From Alteraurantiacibacter buctensis (GTDB lineage Bacteria; Pseudomonadota; Alphaproteobacteria; Sphingomonadales; Sphingomonadaceae), in contig NZ_WTYV01000001.1 of assembly GCF_009827655.1 (NCBI RefSeq), positions 682,001 to 746,000 on the forward strand: a stretch of 64,000 bases of DNA, read 5' to 3'. The notes beneath the pieces are model-generated. The model did not search any database. It was not told the DNA's origin and saw only the letters and a list, made by a program, of their open reading frames with translations. The translations under genes and the position numbers were made by a program. Below, one piece after another: positions 25,223-34,045 of this stretch (position 1 is its first letter; each line of letters starts with the position of its first letter).

Positions 25223-28030
25223 TCAAGGCATTGCCGCACCCGAATAGAGCACGCCGCCCGAGCCTTCCGTTTCGAACACCGGGGCCGGATCGCCGGTGCC
25301 ATCGTGCACCACCACGGTCACCTCGCGCCATTGCGCCATGCCGGGGAAACTGCCCTGCCGCTCGCCCAGCGCCAGCACGCGGGTGGCATCGTGCCAGGCC
25401 AGCGGCACGCGGGCATATTGCCCCTGCGCGTAGCCCATGTCCTCGCCCTGGTCCTCGTACAGGCTGAAGGCTCCATCATCACCGGCGAAGACGTGGACCG
25501 TCAGTGACCCTTGCGGATCCTCGCCGGTGTGCTGCACCAGCGGGCCCATGGGCACGATCGCCCCGGCGCGCACGAACAGCGGCACCCGTTCGCGCGGGGC
25601 GGCAACCGTGATCGTCTGCCCCCCTGCGTGGCGCCGGCCGGTGGCGGCATCGTACCAATCGGTGCCCGCAGGCAGATACACTGTCCGCTGCCGCGCGCCG
25701 AACTCGGTCACCGGGGCGACCATGATGGCGGGGCCGAACATGTACTGGTCATCGATATCCCAGGTGCGGCGGTCGGCTTCGAAATCCATCACCAGGGGGC
25801 GGATGATCGTGCCATCGGCAAAGTGCGTGTCTGCCGCCAGGGTGTAGATATAGGGCAACAGGCGATAGCGCAGGCGGTGGTAGTAAGTCAGGCCCTCCAG
25901 CATCGCCGGATCGCCCGCCGCGATGATCGGCGTCTCGCGCTGGGGGAACTCGCCGTGGCTGCGGAACAGCGGGCTGAAGGCCCCGAACTGGAACCAGCGC
26001 AGATACAGCTCGCGCCATTCGGGCAGGTCTGCCGGATATTCGCGCGAATAGCGGTCCTCCACCGCGAAGCCGCCGATGTCGTGCGTCCAGTTGGGCACGC
26101 CCGCCACGCTGAGGTTGGTGCCCGCGCTGATCTGGTCGCGCAAATCGTCCCACCGCGCCGCCACGTCGCCGCTCCACAGGGCGGAACTGGTGCGCTGGAT
26201 CCCGCCAAAGCCGCTGCGGGTGAGGATGAAAGGCCGCCGCTCCGGCTGCGCGGCACGGAGGCCATTGGCCATCCCCTCGGCGTGGACCAGCGGATAGGAG
26301 TTGAAGATCGCCGCACCCGGCAGGCCGGTGGCCGCACTGGTCATCTGGAACGCCCGTTCCTCCACCGACAGATTGGAGTGCCAGTCCGGCTCGGTCGCGT
26401 CCATCCACCAGGCATCGAAGCCCTGGCCCACCAGCGTATCGCGGATCTGCCGGAAATAGAGATCGCGCGAGGCCGGCACATAGGGATCGTAGAAGGTGTT
26501 GGCATAGCCCGGCCCCACCCAGTCGCGCTGCTGCGCCTCCAGCGGCCGCTGGTACAGCCAGCCCTGCGCCGCCAATTCCGCGCCGTGCTGCGTGGTGGGG
26601 TAGAACTTCGGCCAGACGCTGATCATCACTCGCGCATTGGCGTCGTGAACGGTGCGCACCATGCCTGCCGGATCGGGGAAGCGCACGGGATCGAAGCAGT
26701 GGCAGCCCCACTGGTCTTCTGGCCAGTAGAACCAGTCCTGCACGATGTTGTCGATCGGGATCTGCGCGGCGCGATAGCTGTCCAGCACCCCCAGCAATTC
26801 CGCCTGCGAGGTATAGCGCTGGCGCGATTGCCAGAAGCCATAGGCCCAGCGCGGCATCATCGGTGCCTGGCCCGTGAGGCGGCGGTATCCGGCAATGGCC
26901 CCGTCCATCGTTTCCGCCGGAACCACGTAGTAGTCGATCGCCTTGCCCGCATCGCTGGCAAAGCTCACCGAGTGGCGGTCTGCTTCCGGCAGGGGATCGG
27001 CGTGGTCCAGCGCGATATAGCCCTGGTTGGGGATCCATTCGATGCGCAGGTCCACCGCGCGGCCCCGCGTCAGGTCCAGCTCGAAGTTGTGGTACCAGGG
27101 GTTCCAGTTCTGCCGCCAGCGGTTCAGCACTTCCTCGCCATTGGCGAAAACGCGAACGTAACTGGATGAATAGAGGCGGAACTTGTGCGTGCCGGTGGTG
27201 GTGGGGCGATAGCGGCCGGTCCAGACAACACTCTGCGTTTCCACCGCATTGCCAGCGGTGTTCTGCCCGGTGGTGGCCGCCTCGGTCCGCGCTTTCGCTG
27301 CCTCCGGCCAGCGCGTCTGGTCGCGGATGTACTGGTAATCGATAGTCGGCTCGCGCCGTTCCACCGCCAGTCGGTCACCCAGGAAATAGCTGGCCCGCCA
27401 GTCCAGTTGCAGTCGCTGGTAGGGCCGCGCATCGCCCACGCGGGTGATGCTGTTGTTGTCCCACAGCAGGCCATAGCCGCGCGTGGAGGCCAGGTATGGC
27501 ACGGCGATGGCCATGTTGTGCTGGGCCAGTTCCACATCCTCGCCGTTATAGTTCATCTGCCGGTTCTGGTGCTGGCCCAGGCCATAGAGCCCCTCGTCCG
27601 TCCCGCGGTTGAACTGGACGCGGGTGCTGAGCCAGGGCTGGCCTTCGATGCTCACCGGATCGAGCCGCCGCGCGGGGGCATATTCGTCCAGCAGCACGGC
27701 GCCGGTGCGGTCGTAGACGGTCAAGCGCCCGTCGCTCAGCCCCACCACGGCATGGCCGCTGAACAGGGTCAGGCGGGCGGTCTGTCCCTCCTGCGTGAAA
27801 AGCGGATCGCCATCGGCCTGGCGCACCACCATGTAGCTTTGCGGCACCTGCGCCAGATCGTCAGCCACGCTCACGCGGAAGGTGCCGTCGGCATAGGCCA
27901 GCACGCGCACCTTTTGGCCCGCATCGGTGGTGACGACCATGCCGTGCGGCACCTGCTCCACCGATCCCGCAAACGCGGCAGCGGGCATGGCGGCACTGGC
28001 CAGCAGGGCACAGGCGATGAGGCGCTTCAT
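25223..28030 (-). CDS. GH31 alpha-xylosidase-like enzyme with PA14 insert
   Basis: A 935-aa exported enzyme (signal peptide MKRLIACALLASAAMPAAAFA). Domains in order: N-terminal beta-sandwich (about 25-200), a PA14 module (about 225-345: GRYRPTTTGTHKFRLYSSS, YHNFELDL), the GH31 barrel (about 385-710) and C-terminal sandwiches. The nucleophile is Asp544 in DAWWMDATEPD. GH31 with an inserted PA14 is the layout of bacterial xyloglucan alpha-xylosidases such as Cellvibrio japonicus Xyl31A, which removes xylose from xyloglucan oligosaccharides. It overlaps the upstream GH3 gene by 4 bases, so a paired alpha-xylosidase/beta-glucosidase action is likely. Alpha-glucosidase activity is a less likely alternative. 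Confidence 0.9.
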   Translation of the reverse strand: MKRLIACALLASAAMPAAAFAGSVEQVPHGMVVTTDAGQKVRVLAYADGTFRVSVADDLAQVPQSYMVVRQADGDPLFTQEGQTARLTLFSGHAVVGLSDGRLTVYDRTGAVLLDEYAPARRLDPVSIEGQPWLSTRVQFNRGTDEGLYGLGQHQNRQMNYNGEDVELAQHNMAIAVPYLASTRGYGLLWDNNSITRVGDARPYQRLQLDWRASYFLGDRLAVERREPTIDYQYIRDQTRWPEAAKARTEAATTGQNTAGNAVETQSVVWTGRYRPTTTGTHKFRLYSSSYVRVFANGEEVLNRWRQNWNPWYHNFELDLTRGRAVDLRIEWIPNQGYIALDHADPLPEADRHSVSFASDAGKAIDYYVVPAETMDGAIAGYRRLTGQAPMMPRWAYGFWQSRQRYTSQAELLGVLDSYRAAQIPIDNIVQDWFYWPEDQWGCHCFDPVRFPDPAGMVRTVHDANARVMISVWPKFYPTTQHGAELAAQGWLYQRPLEAQQRDWVGPGYANTFYDPYVPASRDLYFRQIRDTLVGQGFDAWWMDATEPDWHSNLSVEERAFQMTSAATGLPGAAIFNSYPLVHAEGMANGLRAAQPERRPFILTRSGFGGIQRTSSALWSGDVAARWDDLRDQISAGTNLSVAGVPNWTHDIGGFAVEDRYSREYPADLPEWRELYLRWFQFGAFSPLFRSHGEFPQRETPIIAAGDPAMLEGLTYYHRLRYRLLPYIYTLAADTHFADGTIIRPLVMDFEADRRTWDIDDQYMFGPAIMVAPVTEFGARQRTVYLPAGTDWYDAATGRRHAGGQTITVAAPRERVPLFVRAGAIVPMGPLVQHTGEDPQGSLTVHVFAGDDGAFSLYEDQGEDMGYAQGQYARVPLAWHDATRVLALGERQGSFPGMAQWREVTVVVHDGTGDPAPVFETEGSGGVLYSGAAMP

Positions 28031-30330
28031 GGCAGGATCTCCGTGGTGGTGGCCAGGGCGGCGGGCGAAACGGTGCCCCGCGCGGTGCCGGTGATGGTAA
28101 GGGCGGTGCGGCTGCGGATGTCAGCTGAGGACGCGCCGACCATCAGGTCGATCCGCCCCGGCTCGATCACCCATCCGCCCTGCTGCCCCCACAGGGCAAA
28201 CTGCGCGGGGCTGAGGGTGAAGGCCACGCGCTTCGTCTCCCCCGGTTGCAGCGCCACGCGGGCAAAGCCGCGCAACTGCATCACCGGGCGCGAGACGCTG
28301 GCGACGGGATCGCGCATGTAGAGCTGCACCACTTCATCCCCCGCCACAGCGCCGCTGTTGGTGACCGGCACGGTGACCGTAACCGTGCCGCCATCGGCCG
28401 CCACTTCGCCCCGGTCCACGCGTGCCTCGCCATAGGTGAAGCTGGTGTAGCTGAGACCGTGGCCGAAGGCATAGAGCGGGGTTATGGCCAGATCGTGATA
28501 GCGCGTGCTGTCGCGCGACAGGTCGGCATCGGCCGGGCGACCCGTGGGCATCTGGTCATAGGTAAAGGGCACCTGCCCCGTGGCGCGCGGGAAGGTGGCC
28601 GGCAGGCGACCCGCCGGGTTGACCTCGCCCAGCAGCACGCGGGTGATCGCCGGGCCGCTCTCGGTGCCCAGCAGCCAGGTGGCGAGCACGGCATCGGCGG
28701 CGTCATCAACCTCGGGAATGGCCAGCGGCCGCCCGCCCATCAGCACGACCACCAGCGGCTTGCCGGTGGCGGCGACGGCGGCCAGCAGGTCGCGCTGGAG
28801 GCCGGGCAGCGTCAGGTCTGCGCGGCTGCGCGCCTCGCCGGTCAGGTCGAAATCCTCGCCCAGTGCCAGCACGACCACATCCGCCGCGCGGGCGGCGGAA
28901 ACGGCGGCGGCAATGCCGGCCCGGTCCTCGTCACGCGGGCCGATGGCGGGAGTATAGGTGACCTCGGCGCGGGCCGCCTGCAACGCGGCGCGCAGGGTCA
29001 CCATCTCGCCCTCCTGCCCCTGTGCCTTCCAGCTGCCGATGGCGCTGCGGGCATCGTCCGCCAGCGACCCGATCAGCGCCACCCGGCCCGCCGTAGCCGC
29101 CAACGGCAGGACGTTGCCTTCGTTCTTCAGCAGCACGATCGAGCGTTCGGCCACGGTTCGCGCCGCCGCGCGGTGTTCGGGCGAAAGCATCACCGCTGCC
29201 TCGCGCGCACTGTCATGATAGGCATAGGGGTTGGCGAACAGGCCCAGCCGCTCCTTCACCCGCAGAACATTCAGCACCGCCTGGTCCAGCAAGGGCAGCA
29301 GCGCAGGGTCTGCCTCCAGCGCGGCCTTCAGTTCGTTGGCATAGACATCGGCCACCATGTCCATGTCCACCCCGGCGCGCAGGGCGAGCTGGGCTGCATG
29401 GGCGCGGTTCTCGGCCACGCCGTGGGCCTCCAGTTCCTCCAGCGCGCGCCAGTCGCTCAGCAGCAGCCCCTGCCAGCCCCACTCGCCGCGCAGCAGGTCG
29501 CGAAGCAGGGCGGCGTTGGCGGTGGTGGGCACCCCGCCGATGGTGTTGAACGCTGTCATGTAGCTGGCCGTGCCGGCCCGGGCCGCCGCCTCGAACGGGG
29601 GCAGGAAGGTTTCCCGCAGGGACCGTTCGGACAGGTTCGCCTCGGCATAGTCGCGCCCGCCCTCGGCCGCGCCGTATGCCCCGAAATGCTTGGTGCCGGC
29701 GATGATCGTGTCGCAAGCGGCCAGGTCATCGCCCTGGAAGCCGTAAACCTGCGCCTCGCCCATGCGGCTGCCCAGATAGGGGTCTTCGCCCCCGCCCTCG
29801 ACGATGCGGCCCCAGCGCGGATCGCGCGCCACGTCCACCATCGGGGCGAAGGTCCAGTGCAGGCCCGCCGCGCTGGCCTCTACCGCCGCCACGCGGGCGT
29901 GCAGGCGGGCCATGTCAGGGTCCCAGCTTGCCGCTATGCCCAGCGGCACGGGGAAGATCGTGCGGTAGCCATGGACCACGTCCATCGAGAACAGCAGCGG
30001 AATGCCCAGCCGGCTTTCTTCCACCGCCACCCGCTGCAGTTCGCGCAGGGGTTCCGCACCCGCCACGTGGAGGTAGGAGCCGACCTCGCCCAAGCGCACG
30101 CGCTCCAGCTCGTCCGGCCCCAGCCGGCTGTTGAGCGCGCGCTGGCGGCCGCCCATGCGCTGGACCAGTTGGCCGATCTTTTCGTCCAGCGTCATCTGCG
30201 CCAGCAGGGCTTCGGGAGAGCGGTCAGGACGGGTGGCAGGGGCTTGCTGCGCGACAACCTCCATCGGGCCAAACGGTACCGCTAACAGGCACAGGGCCAA
30301 AGCCGTTACACCACCGCGTTTCACCATCAT
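28027..30330 (-). CDS. GH3 beta-glucosidase, BglX type
   Basis: A 767-aa exported GH3 enzyme. It has the N-terminal barrel (TFAPMVDVARDPRWGR), nucleophile Asp293 in LLLSDWRAL, the alpha/beta sandwich, and a C-terminal fibronectin-III-like domain (VPVTNSGAVAGDEVVQLY). The KHFGAYGAAEGGRDY segment is the BglX subtype signature. I start at ATG 30330 (MMVKRGG) because AAGGGG lies directly upstream and the signal peptide then begins properly; ATG 30372 is possible. It probably removes terminal beta-glucosyl residues from xyloglucan or glucan oligosaccharides, alternating with the coupled GH31 enzyme. Confidence 0.9.
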   Translation of the reverse strand: MMVKRGGVTALALCLLAVPFGPMEVVAQQAPATRPDRSPEALLAQMTLDEKIGQLVQRMGGRQRALNSRLGPDELERVRLGEVGSYLHVAGAEPLRELQRVAVEESRLGIPLLFSMDVVHGYRTIFPVPLGIAASWDPDMARLHARVAAVEASAAGLHWTFAPMVDVARDPRWGRIVEGGGEDPYLGSRMGEAQVYGFQGDDLAACDTIIAGTKHFGAYGAAEGGRDYAEANLSERSLRETFLPPFEAAARAGTASYMTAFNTIGGVPTTANAALLRDLLRGEWGWQGLLLSDWRALEELEAHGVAENRAHAAQLALRAGVDMDMVADVYANELKAALEADPALLPLLDQAVLNVLRVKERLGLFANPYAYHDSAREAAVMLSPEHRAAARTVAERSIVLLKNEGNVLPLAATAGRVALIGSLADDARSAIGSWKAQGQEGEMVTLRAALQAARAEVTYTPAIGPRDEDRAGIAAAVSAARAADVVVLALGEDFDLTGEARSRADLTLPGLQRDLLAAVAATGKPLVVVLMGGRPLAIPEVDDAADAVLATWLLGTESGPAITRVLLGEVNPAGRLPATFPRATGQVPFTYDQMPTGRPADADLSRDSTRYHDLAITPLYAFGHGLSYTSFTYGEARVDRGEVAADGGTVTVTVPVTNSGAVAGDEVVQLYMRDPVASVSRPVMQLRGFARVALQPGETKRVAFTLSPAQFALWGQQGGWVIEPGRIDLMVGASSADIRSRTALTITGTARGTVSPAALATTTEILP

Positions 30331-30389
30331 CCATCCCCTTATCGCCAAGGCTTTTGCATTTGCCTTTGACATTGACTGCAGGACTTATG

Positions 30390-30405
30390 ATGTTAGCGCT
30401 CACAT
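30390..30405. promoter_or_regulatory. Putative LacI-type operator (site 4)
   Basis: ATGTTAGCGCTCACAT, 13 of 16 to the shared element and itself a near-palindrome. It sits between two divergent units, the GH3-GH31 pair on the left and the GH3-cupin-jelly roll-GH27 run on the right, so it could control both. Confidence 0.65.
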
Positions 30406-30452
30406 AGTCAAGATTCTCGCCACTGACTCATGGCGGGACGGAGGGGACAGGA

Positions 30453-32984
30453 ATGGTGCGCGTGGGCAGGTGGGCCGTGGTTGGCCTTGCAGGATTGGTT
30501 GTCGGTGCCTGTGCGGGAACCACCGGAACGGCGCGGCAGGCGGCGGCTCCCGTGGCAGCCATTGCGCCGCTGGACGATGGTGCCGGCACCGCCCATCCCG
30601 ATCGCTGGCCGGCCTACGACTATCCCGTGGTGACCCCTGCGGCAGACCAGGCCCGCGTGGCCGCGCTGCTGGCGCGCATGACGCTGGAGGAAAAGATCGG
30701 CCAGCTTGTCCAGGCCGATATCTGCTGCGTCACGCCGGACGAGGTGCGCCAGTTCAACCTGGGTTCGGTGCTCAACGGTGGCAATTCCGGCCCCTATGGC
30801 AATGACCTGGCCCCGGCGCAGGACTGGCTGCGGCTGGCGGACGAGTTCTGGGCCGCCAGCACCGACCGGTCCGATGGCGGCGCGGGCATTCCCGTGATCT
30901 GGGGGACCGACGCGGTTCACGGCCATTCCAACATCATCGGCGCCACCCTGTTTCCGCACAACGTGGGCCTGGGCGCGATGCACGATGCCGCGCTGGTGGA
31001 ACGGATTGGCCGCGCGACCGCGCAGGAAATCCGCGTGACCGGGCAGGAATGGACCTTTGCCCCCACCGTGGCCGTGCCGCAGGACTGGCGCTGGGGCCGG
31101 GCCTATGAAGGCTATTCATCCGATCCGGCGCTGGTCGCCAGCTATGTGGGCGCCATGGTGCGCGGACTGCAGGGGCTGCCTAACAGCCAGAACCTGCTGG
31201 CCGGCCCTTACGTAATCGCCAGCACCAAGCACTTCCTGGCCGATGGCGGCACAGACAACGGCGTGGACCAGGGCGATTCCACCGTCAGCGAGGAAGAGCT
31301 GCGCGATATCCACGGCGCGCCTTATGGCCCGGCCACGGCGGCGGGCGTGGGCACGGTGATGGCCAGCTTCTCCAGCTGGCAGGGCCAGAAGATGACCGGC
31401 AACTATAGCCTGCTGACCGGCGTGCTGAAGGACCGGATGGACTTTGGCGGCTTCGTGGTGAGCGACTGGAACGCCCACGGCCAGGTGGCCGGCTGCACCA
31501 ACGAAAGCTGCCCGCGCGCGCTGCTGGCCGGCGTGGACATGTACATGGCCCCCGATACCTGGCGGCCGATCTGGAACGACCTGCTGGCCCGCGCCCGCAG
31601 CGGCGAAATTCCCCTGGCCCGCATTGACGAGGCGGTAACGCGCATCCTGACGGTGAAGGCACGCCTGGGCCTGCTGGATGCGCCCACCCCGTCTGCCCGC
31701 CCTCTCTCGGGCCAGTGGAACCTGCTGGGGAGCCCCGAGCACCGCGACCTGGCGCGCGAGGCGGTGAGGAAGTCCCTCGTCCTGCTGCGCAACGATGGCG
31801 TGCTGCCGCTGGCTCCCGGCGGGCGCCTGCTGGTAGCCGGTGACGGGGCGGACGACGTAGCGCGCCAGAGCGGGGGCTGGACCCTCACCTGGCAGGGCAC
31901 GGGCCTCAACAACGACCATTTCCCCGGCGCCACCAGCCTGTGGGCCGGCCTGCGCCAAGCGGTGGAAGCCGGTGGCGGCAGCGCCGAACTGTCGCCCGAT
32001 GGCACGTTCACCCAGCGCCCCGATGCAGCAGTGGTGGTGTTTGGTGAGCGGCCCTATGCCGAATTCCAGGGCGACCGGGCCACGCTGGCCCTGGATGCAG
32101 ACCTGACCGGCCCCTATGCCACCATGCAGCGCCTGCGCCAGCAGGGCATTCCCGTGGTGGCGGTCATGATCACCGGCCGCCCGCTCTATGTGAACGAGGC
32201 GCTGAACAGTGCCGATGCCTTCGTGGTCACCTGGCTGCCGGGCAGCGAGGGCGGCCATGGCCTGGCCGACGTACTGGTGGGCGATGCGCACGGGCATCCG
32301 CGGTTTGATTTCACCGGCCGCCTGCCCGCCGCCTGGCCGCGCACGCCGGACATGGCCGATGGCGCACTGTACCCGCGCGGCCATGGCCTCTCCTACTCCT
32401 CCCCCCGCACGGCCTGGGCCGACCTGCCGCTGGTGGCGGTGCAGGGGAGCGACAGCCGCACCTGGTTCTCGGCCGGGGTGCCCGCCAGTTCGTGGTCGCT
32501 CTATGTCACCGATCCCGGTGCGCCGGGCAGCCAGACCCGCGTGACCACTGTGCCCGCCGCCGCACTGGAAGGGCGGGCCCGGATCACCGCCATCGATACC
32601 ACGGTGCAGGAAGGTGCGCGGCGCTTCCAGATCACCGGCGGCGATACGGCGATCTCGCTGGGCAACTTCGACGCGGTGGATATCACCCGCGAGACCAATG
32701 GCGACGTGCTGCTGCTGTTCACCCTGCGCGCCGACCAGGTGCCCGCCAGCCTGGCGCTTGGGATGCGTGCCAGCGATGGCACGCTGGCCACGGTTCCGCT
32801 CACCCTGACAGCCGGCAACCGCTTCGTGCGCTATGGCATGGCCCTCAGGTGCCTGCGCGACAAGGGGATCGACATGGCCAGCCTGGGCGCGCCGTTCATC
32901 CTGACCACGAGTGGTGCGGCGGACCTTTCGCTGGCAGAAGTGCGGCTGGGCACCGACGCGGAGGTCGTGCTGCCCTGCTCATAA
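30453..32984 (+). CDS. GH3 exo-beta-glucanase-like lipoprotein
   Basis: An 843-aa GH3 enzyme of the ExoP / exo-1,3(1,4)-beta-glucanase type. The signal peptide ends VVGAC (lipobox Cys20). The GH3 core carries WGTDAVHGHSN, KHFLADGGTDNGVDQGD and nucleophile Asp338 in FVVSDWNAH, and the extra ~170-residue C-terminal region (about 650-843) looks like a galactose-binding or CBM fold typical of this subtype. ATG 30453 follows AGGGGACAGGA. First gene of a four-gene + strand operon with short gaps (18, 23 and 17 bases). Likely targets are cello- or xylogluco-oligosaccharides at the outer membrane. Confidence 0.9.
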   Translation: MVRVGRWAVVGLAGLVVGACAGTTGTARQAAAPVAAIAPLDDGAGTAHPDRWPAYDYPVVTPAADQARVAALLARMTLEEKIGQLVQADICCVTPDEVRQFNLGSVLNGGNSGPYGNDLAPAQDWLRLADEFWAASTDRSDGGAGIPVIWGTDAVHGHSNIIGATLFPHNVGLGAMHDAALVERIGRATAQEIRVTGQEWTFAPTVAVPQDWRWGRAYEGYSSDPALVASYVGAMVRGLQGLPNSQNLLAGPYVIASTKHFLADGGTDNGVDQGDSTVSEEELRDIHGAPYGPATAAGVGTVMASFSSWQGQKMTGNYSLLTGVLKDRMDFGGFVVSDWNAHGQVAGCTNESCPRALLAGVDMYMAPDTWRPIWNDLLARARSGEIPLARIDEAVTRILTVKARLGLLDAPTPSARPLSGQWNLLGSPEHRDLAREAVRKSLVLLRNDGVLPLAPGGRLLVAGDGADDVARQSGGWTLTWQGTGLNNDHFPGATSLWAGLRQAVEAGGGSAELSPDGTFTQRPDAAVVVFGERPYAEFQGDRATLALDADLTGPYATMQRLRQQGIPVVAVMITGRPLYVNEALNSADAFVVTWLPGSEGGHGLADVLVGDAHGHPRFDFTGRLPAAWPRTPDMADGALYPRGHGLSYSSPRTAWADLPLVAVQGSDSRTWFSAGVPASSWSLYVTDPGAPGSQTRVTTVPAAALEGRARITAIDTTVQEGARRFQITGGDTAISLGNFDAVDITRETNGDVLLLFTLRADQVPASLALGMRASDGTLATVPLTLTAGNRFVRYGMALRCLRDKGIDMASLGAPFILTTSGAADLSLAEVRLGTDAEVVLPCS

Positions 32985-33002
32985 CAGAGAGGATCGCCAC
33001 CC

Positions 33003-34022
33003 ATGCAGCCGGTGGAGGAAATTGCAGCCTGTGACGCCGGCCCTCCCGGACCGGAGTGGTTCGAGCGCGAGGTCAGGCCGCGATACCGCCCCGTGGTATT
33101 GCGCGGAGTGGCGGCGCACTGGCCGCTGGTGCAGGCGGCCGCCCGCTCCCCGCAAGAGGTGATCGGCCAGGTGGTGGCGATGGACAGCGGCGCCCCGGCC
33201 GAGATCATGGTCGCCCCACCATCCGAGCGCGGACGGTTCTTCTACGGTCCCGACATGCGCGGCTTCAACTTCCGACGCGAGAAGGCCCCGCTGGCCCACC
33301 TGGCGCAACACCTGCTGGCCATTGCTGGGGAGGCGGAGCCGATTGGCATCTACGCCGGAGCCGCACCGGCAGACCTGCACGTTCCGCGCTTTTCAGCCAC
33401 CCATCCCCTGCCACTGGTCGACGGTATGGGCGCCACGGCCCGCCTGTGGTTGGGCAATGCCACGCAGGCGGCCACCCATTTCGACCTGTCCGACAACTTC
33501 GCCGTGGTGGTCTGCGGCCGCCGCCGCTTTACCCTGTTCCCGCCCGAGCAGGTGGCCAACCTCTACGTCGGCCCGCTGGACGTGACGCTGGCGGGACAGC
33601 CGGTTTCCATGGCCGATCCGCTTGCCCCCGATCTGGCGCGTTTCCCGCGCTATGCCGAGGCAGAGCCGCACGGCCTGGTGGCGGAGCTTGAGCCGGGGGA
33701 CGCGCTCTACATACCCACCTTGTGGTGGCATCACGTGGCAGCGCAAGATCCGGTCAACCTGATGGTCAATTACTGGCACAACGATGTGCAGCGCGGCGGC
33801 GGCTTCCTGGCCATGGTCCACGCCATGCTGGCCGTGCGCGACCTGCCAGCGCCGCAGCGGGCGGCCTGGCGGGCCTGGTTCGACCACTTCGTGTTCGGGG
33901 ACGATGCGAGCGAGGTCGCCGCCCACCTGCCGCCGCTCGCCCGGGGCGTGACCGGCCCGCCCTCGACCGAGCGGGACGAGCGGATTCGCCGGTTCGTGCT
34001 GCAAGTGCTGGGATCGGGATAA
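33003..34022 (+). CDS. Cupin-like (JmjC-related) protein, first paralogue
   Basis: A 339-aa protein of the cupin-like/JmjC superfamily of Fe(II)/2-oxoglutarate oxygenases. The metal triad looks intact: His159-x-Asp161 (THFDLSDN) and a distal His243 (LWWHHV). RRRFTLFPPEQVANLYVGP and PGDALYIPTLWWH are the family's most conserved pieces. No signal peptide, so it is cytoplasmic. It is clearly paralogous to the cupin at 53223 that accompanies SapC and the halogenase, but sits between a GH3 gene and a secreted jelly-roll protein gene. Protein hydroxylation is the usual activity of this superfamily; the target is unknown. Confidence 0.85.
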   Translation: MQPVEEIAACDAGPPGPEWFEREVRPRYRPVVLRGVAAHWPLVQAAARSPQEVIGQVVAMDSGAPAEIMVAPPSERGRFFYGPDMRGFNFRREKAPLAHLAQHLLAIAGEAEPIGIYAGAAPADLHVPRFSATHPLPLVDGMGATARLWLGNATQAATHFDLSDNFAVVVCGRRRFTLFPPEQVANLYVGPLDVTLAGQPVSMADPLAPDLARFPRYAEAEPHGLVAELEPGDALYIPTLWWHHVAAQDPVNLMVNYWHNDVQRGGGFLAMVHAMLAVRDLPAPQRAAWRAWFDHFVFGDDASEVAAHLPPLARGVTGPPSTERDERIRRFVLQVLGSG

Positions 34023-34045
34023 CCACAAGGGGAGAGGAGGAAACC

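Noticed and set aside
30274-30289. CGGTACCGCTAACAGG, resembling the shared operator
   Set aside because: It lies inside the signal-peptide codons of the GH3 gene and has poor symmetry; a better copy is present 100 bases away at 30390.
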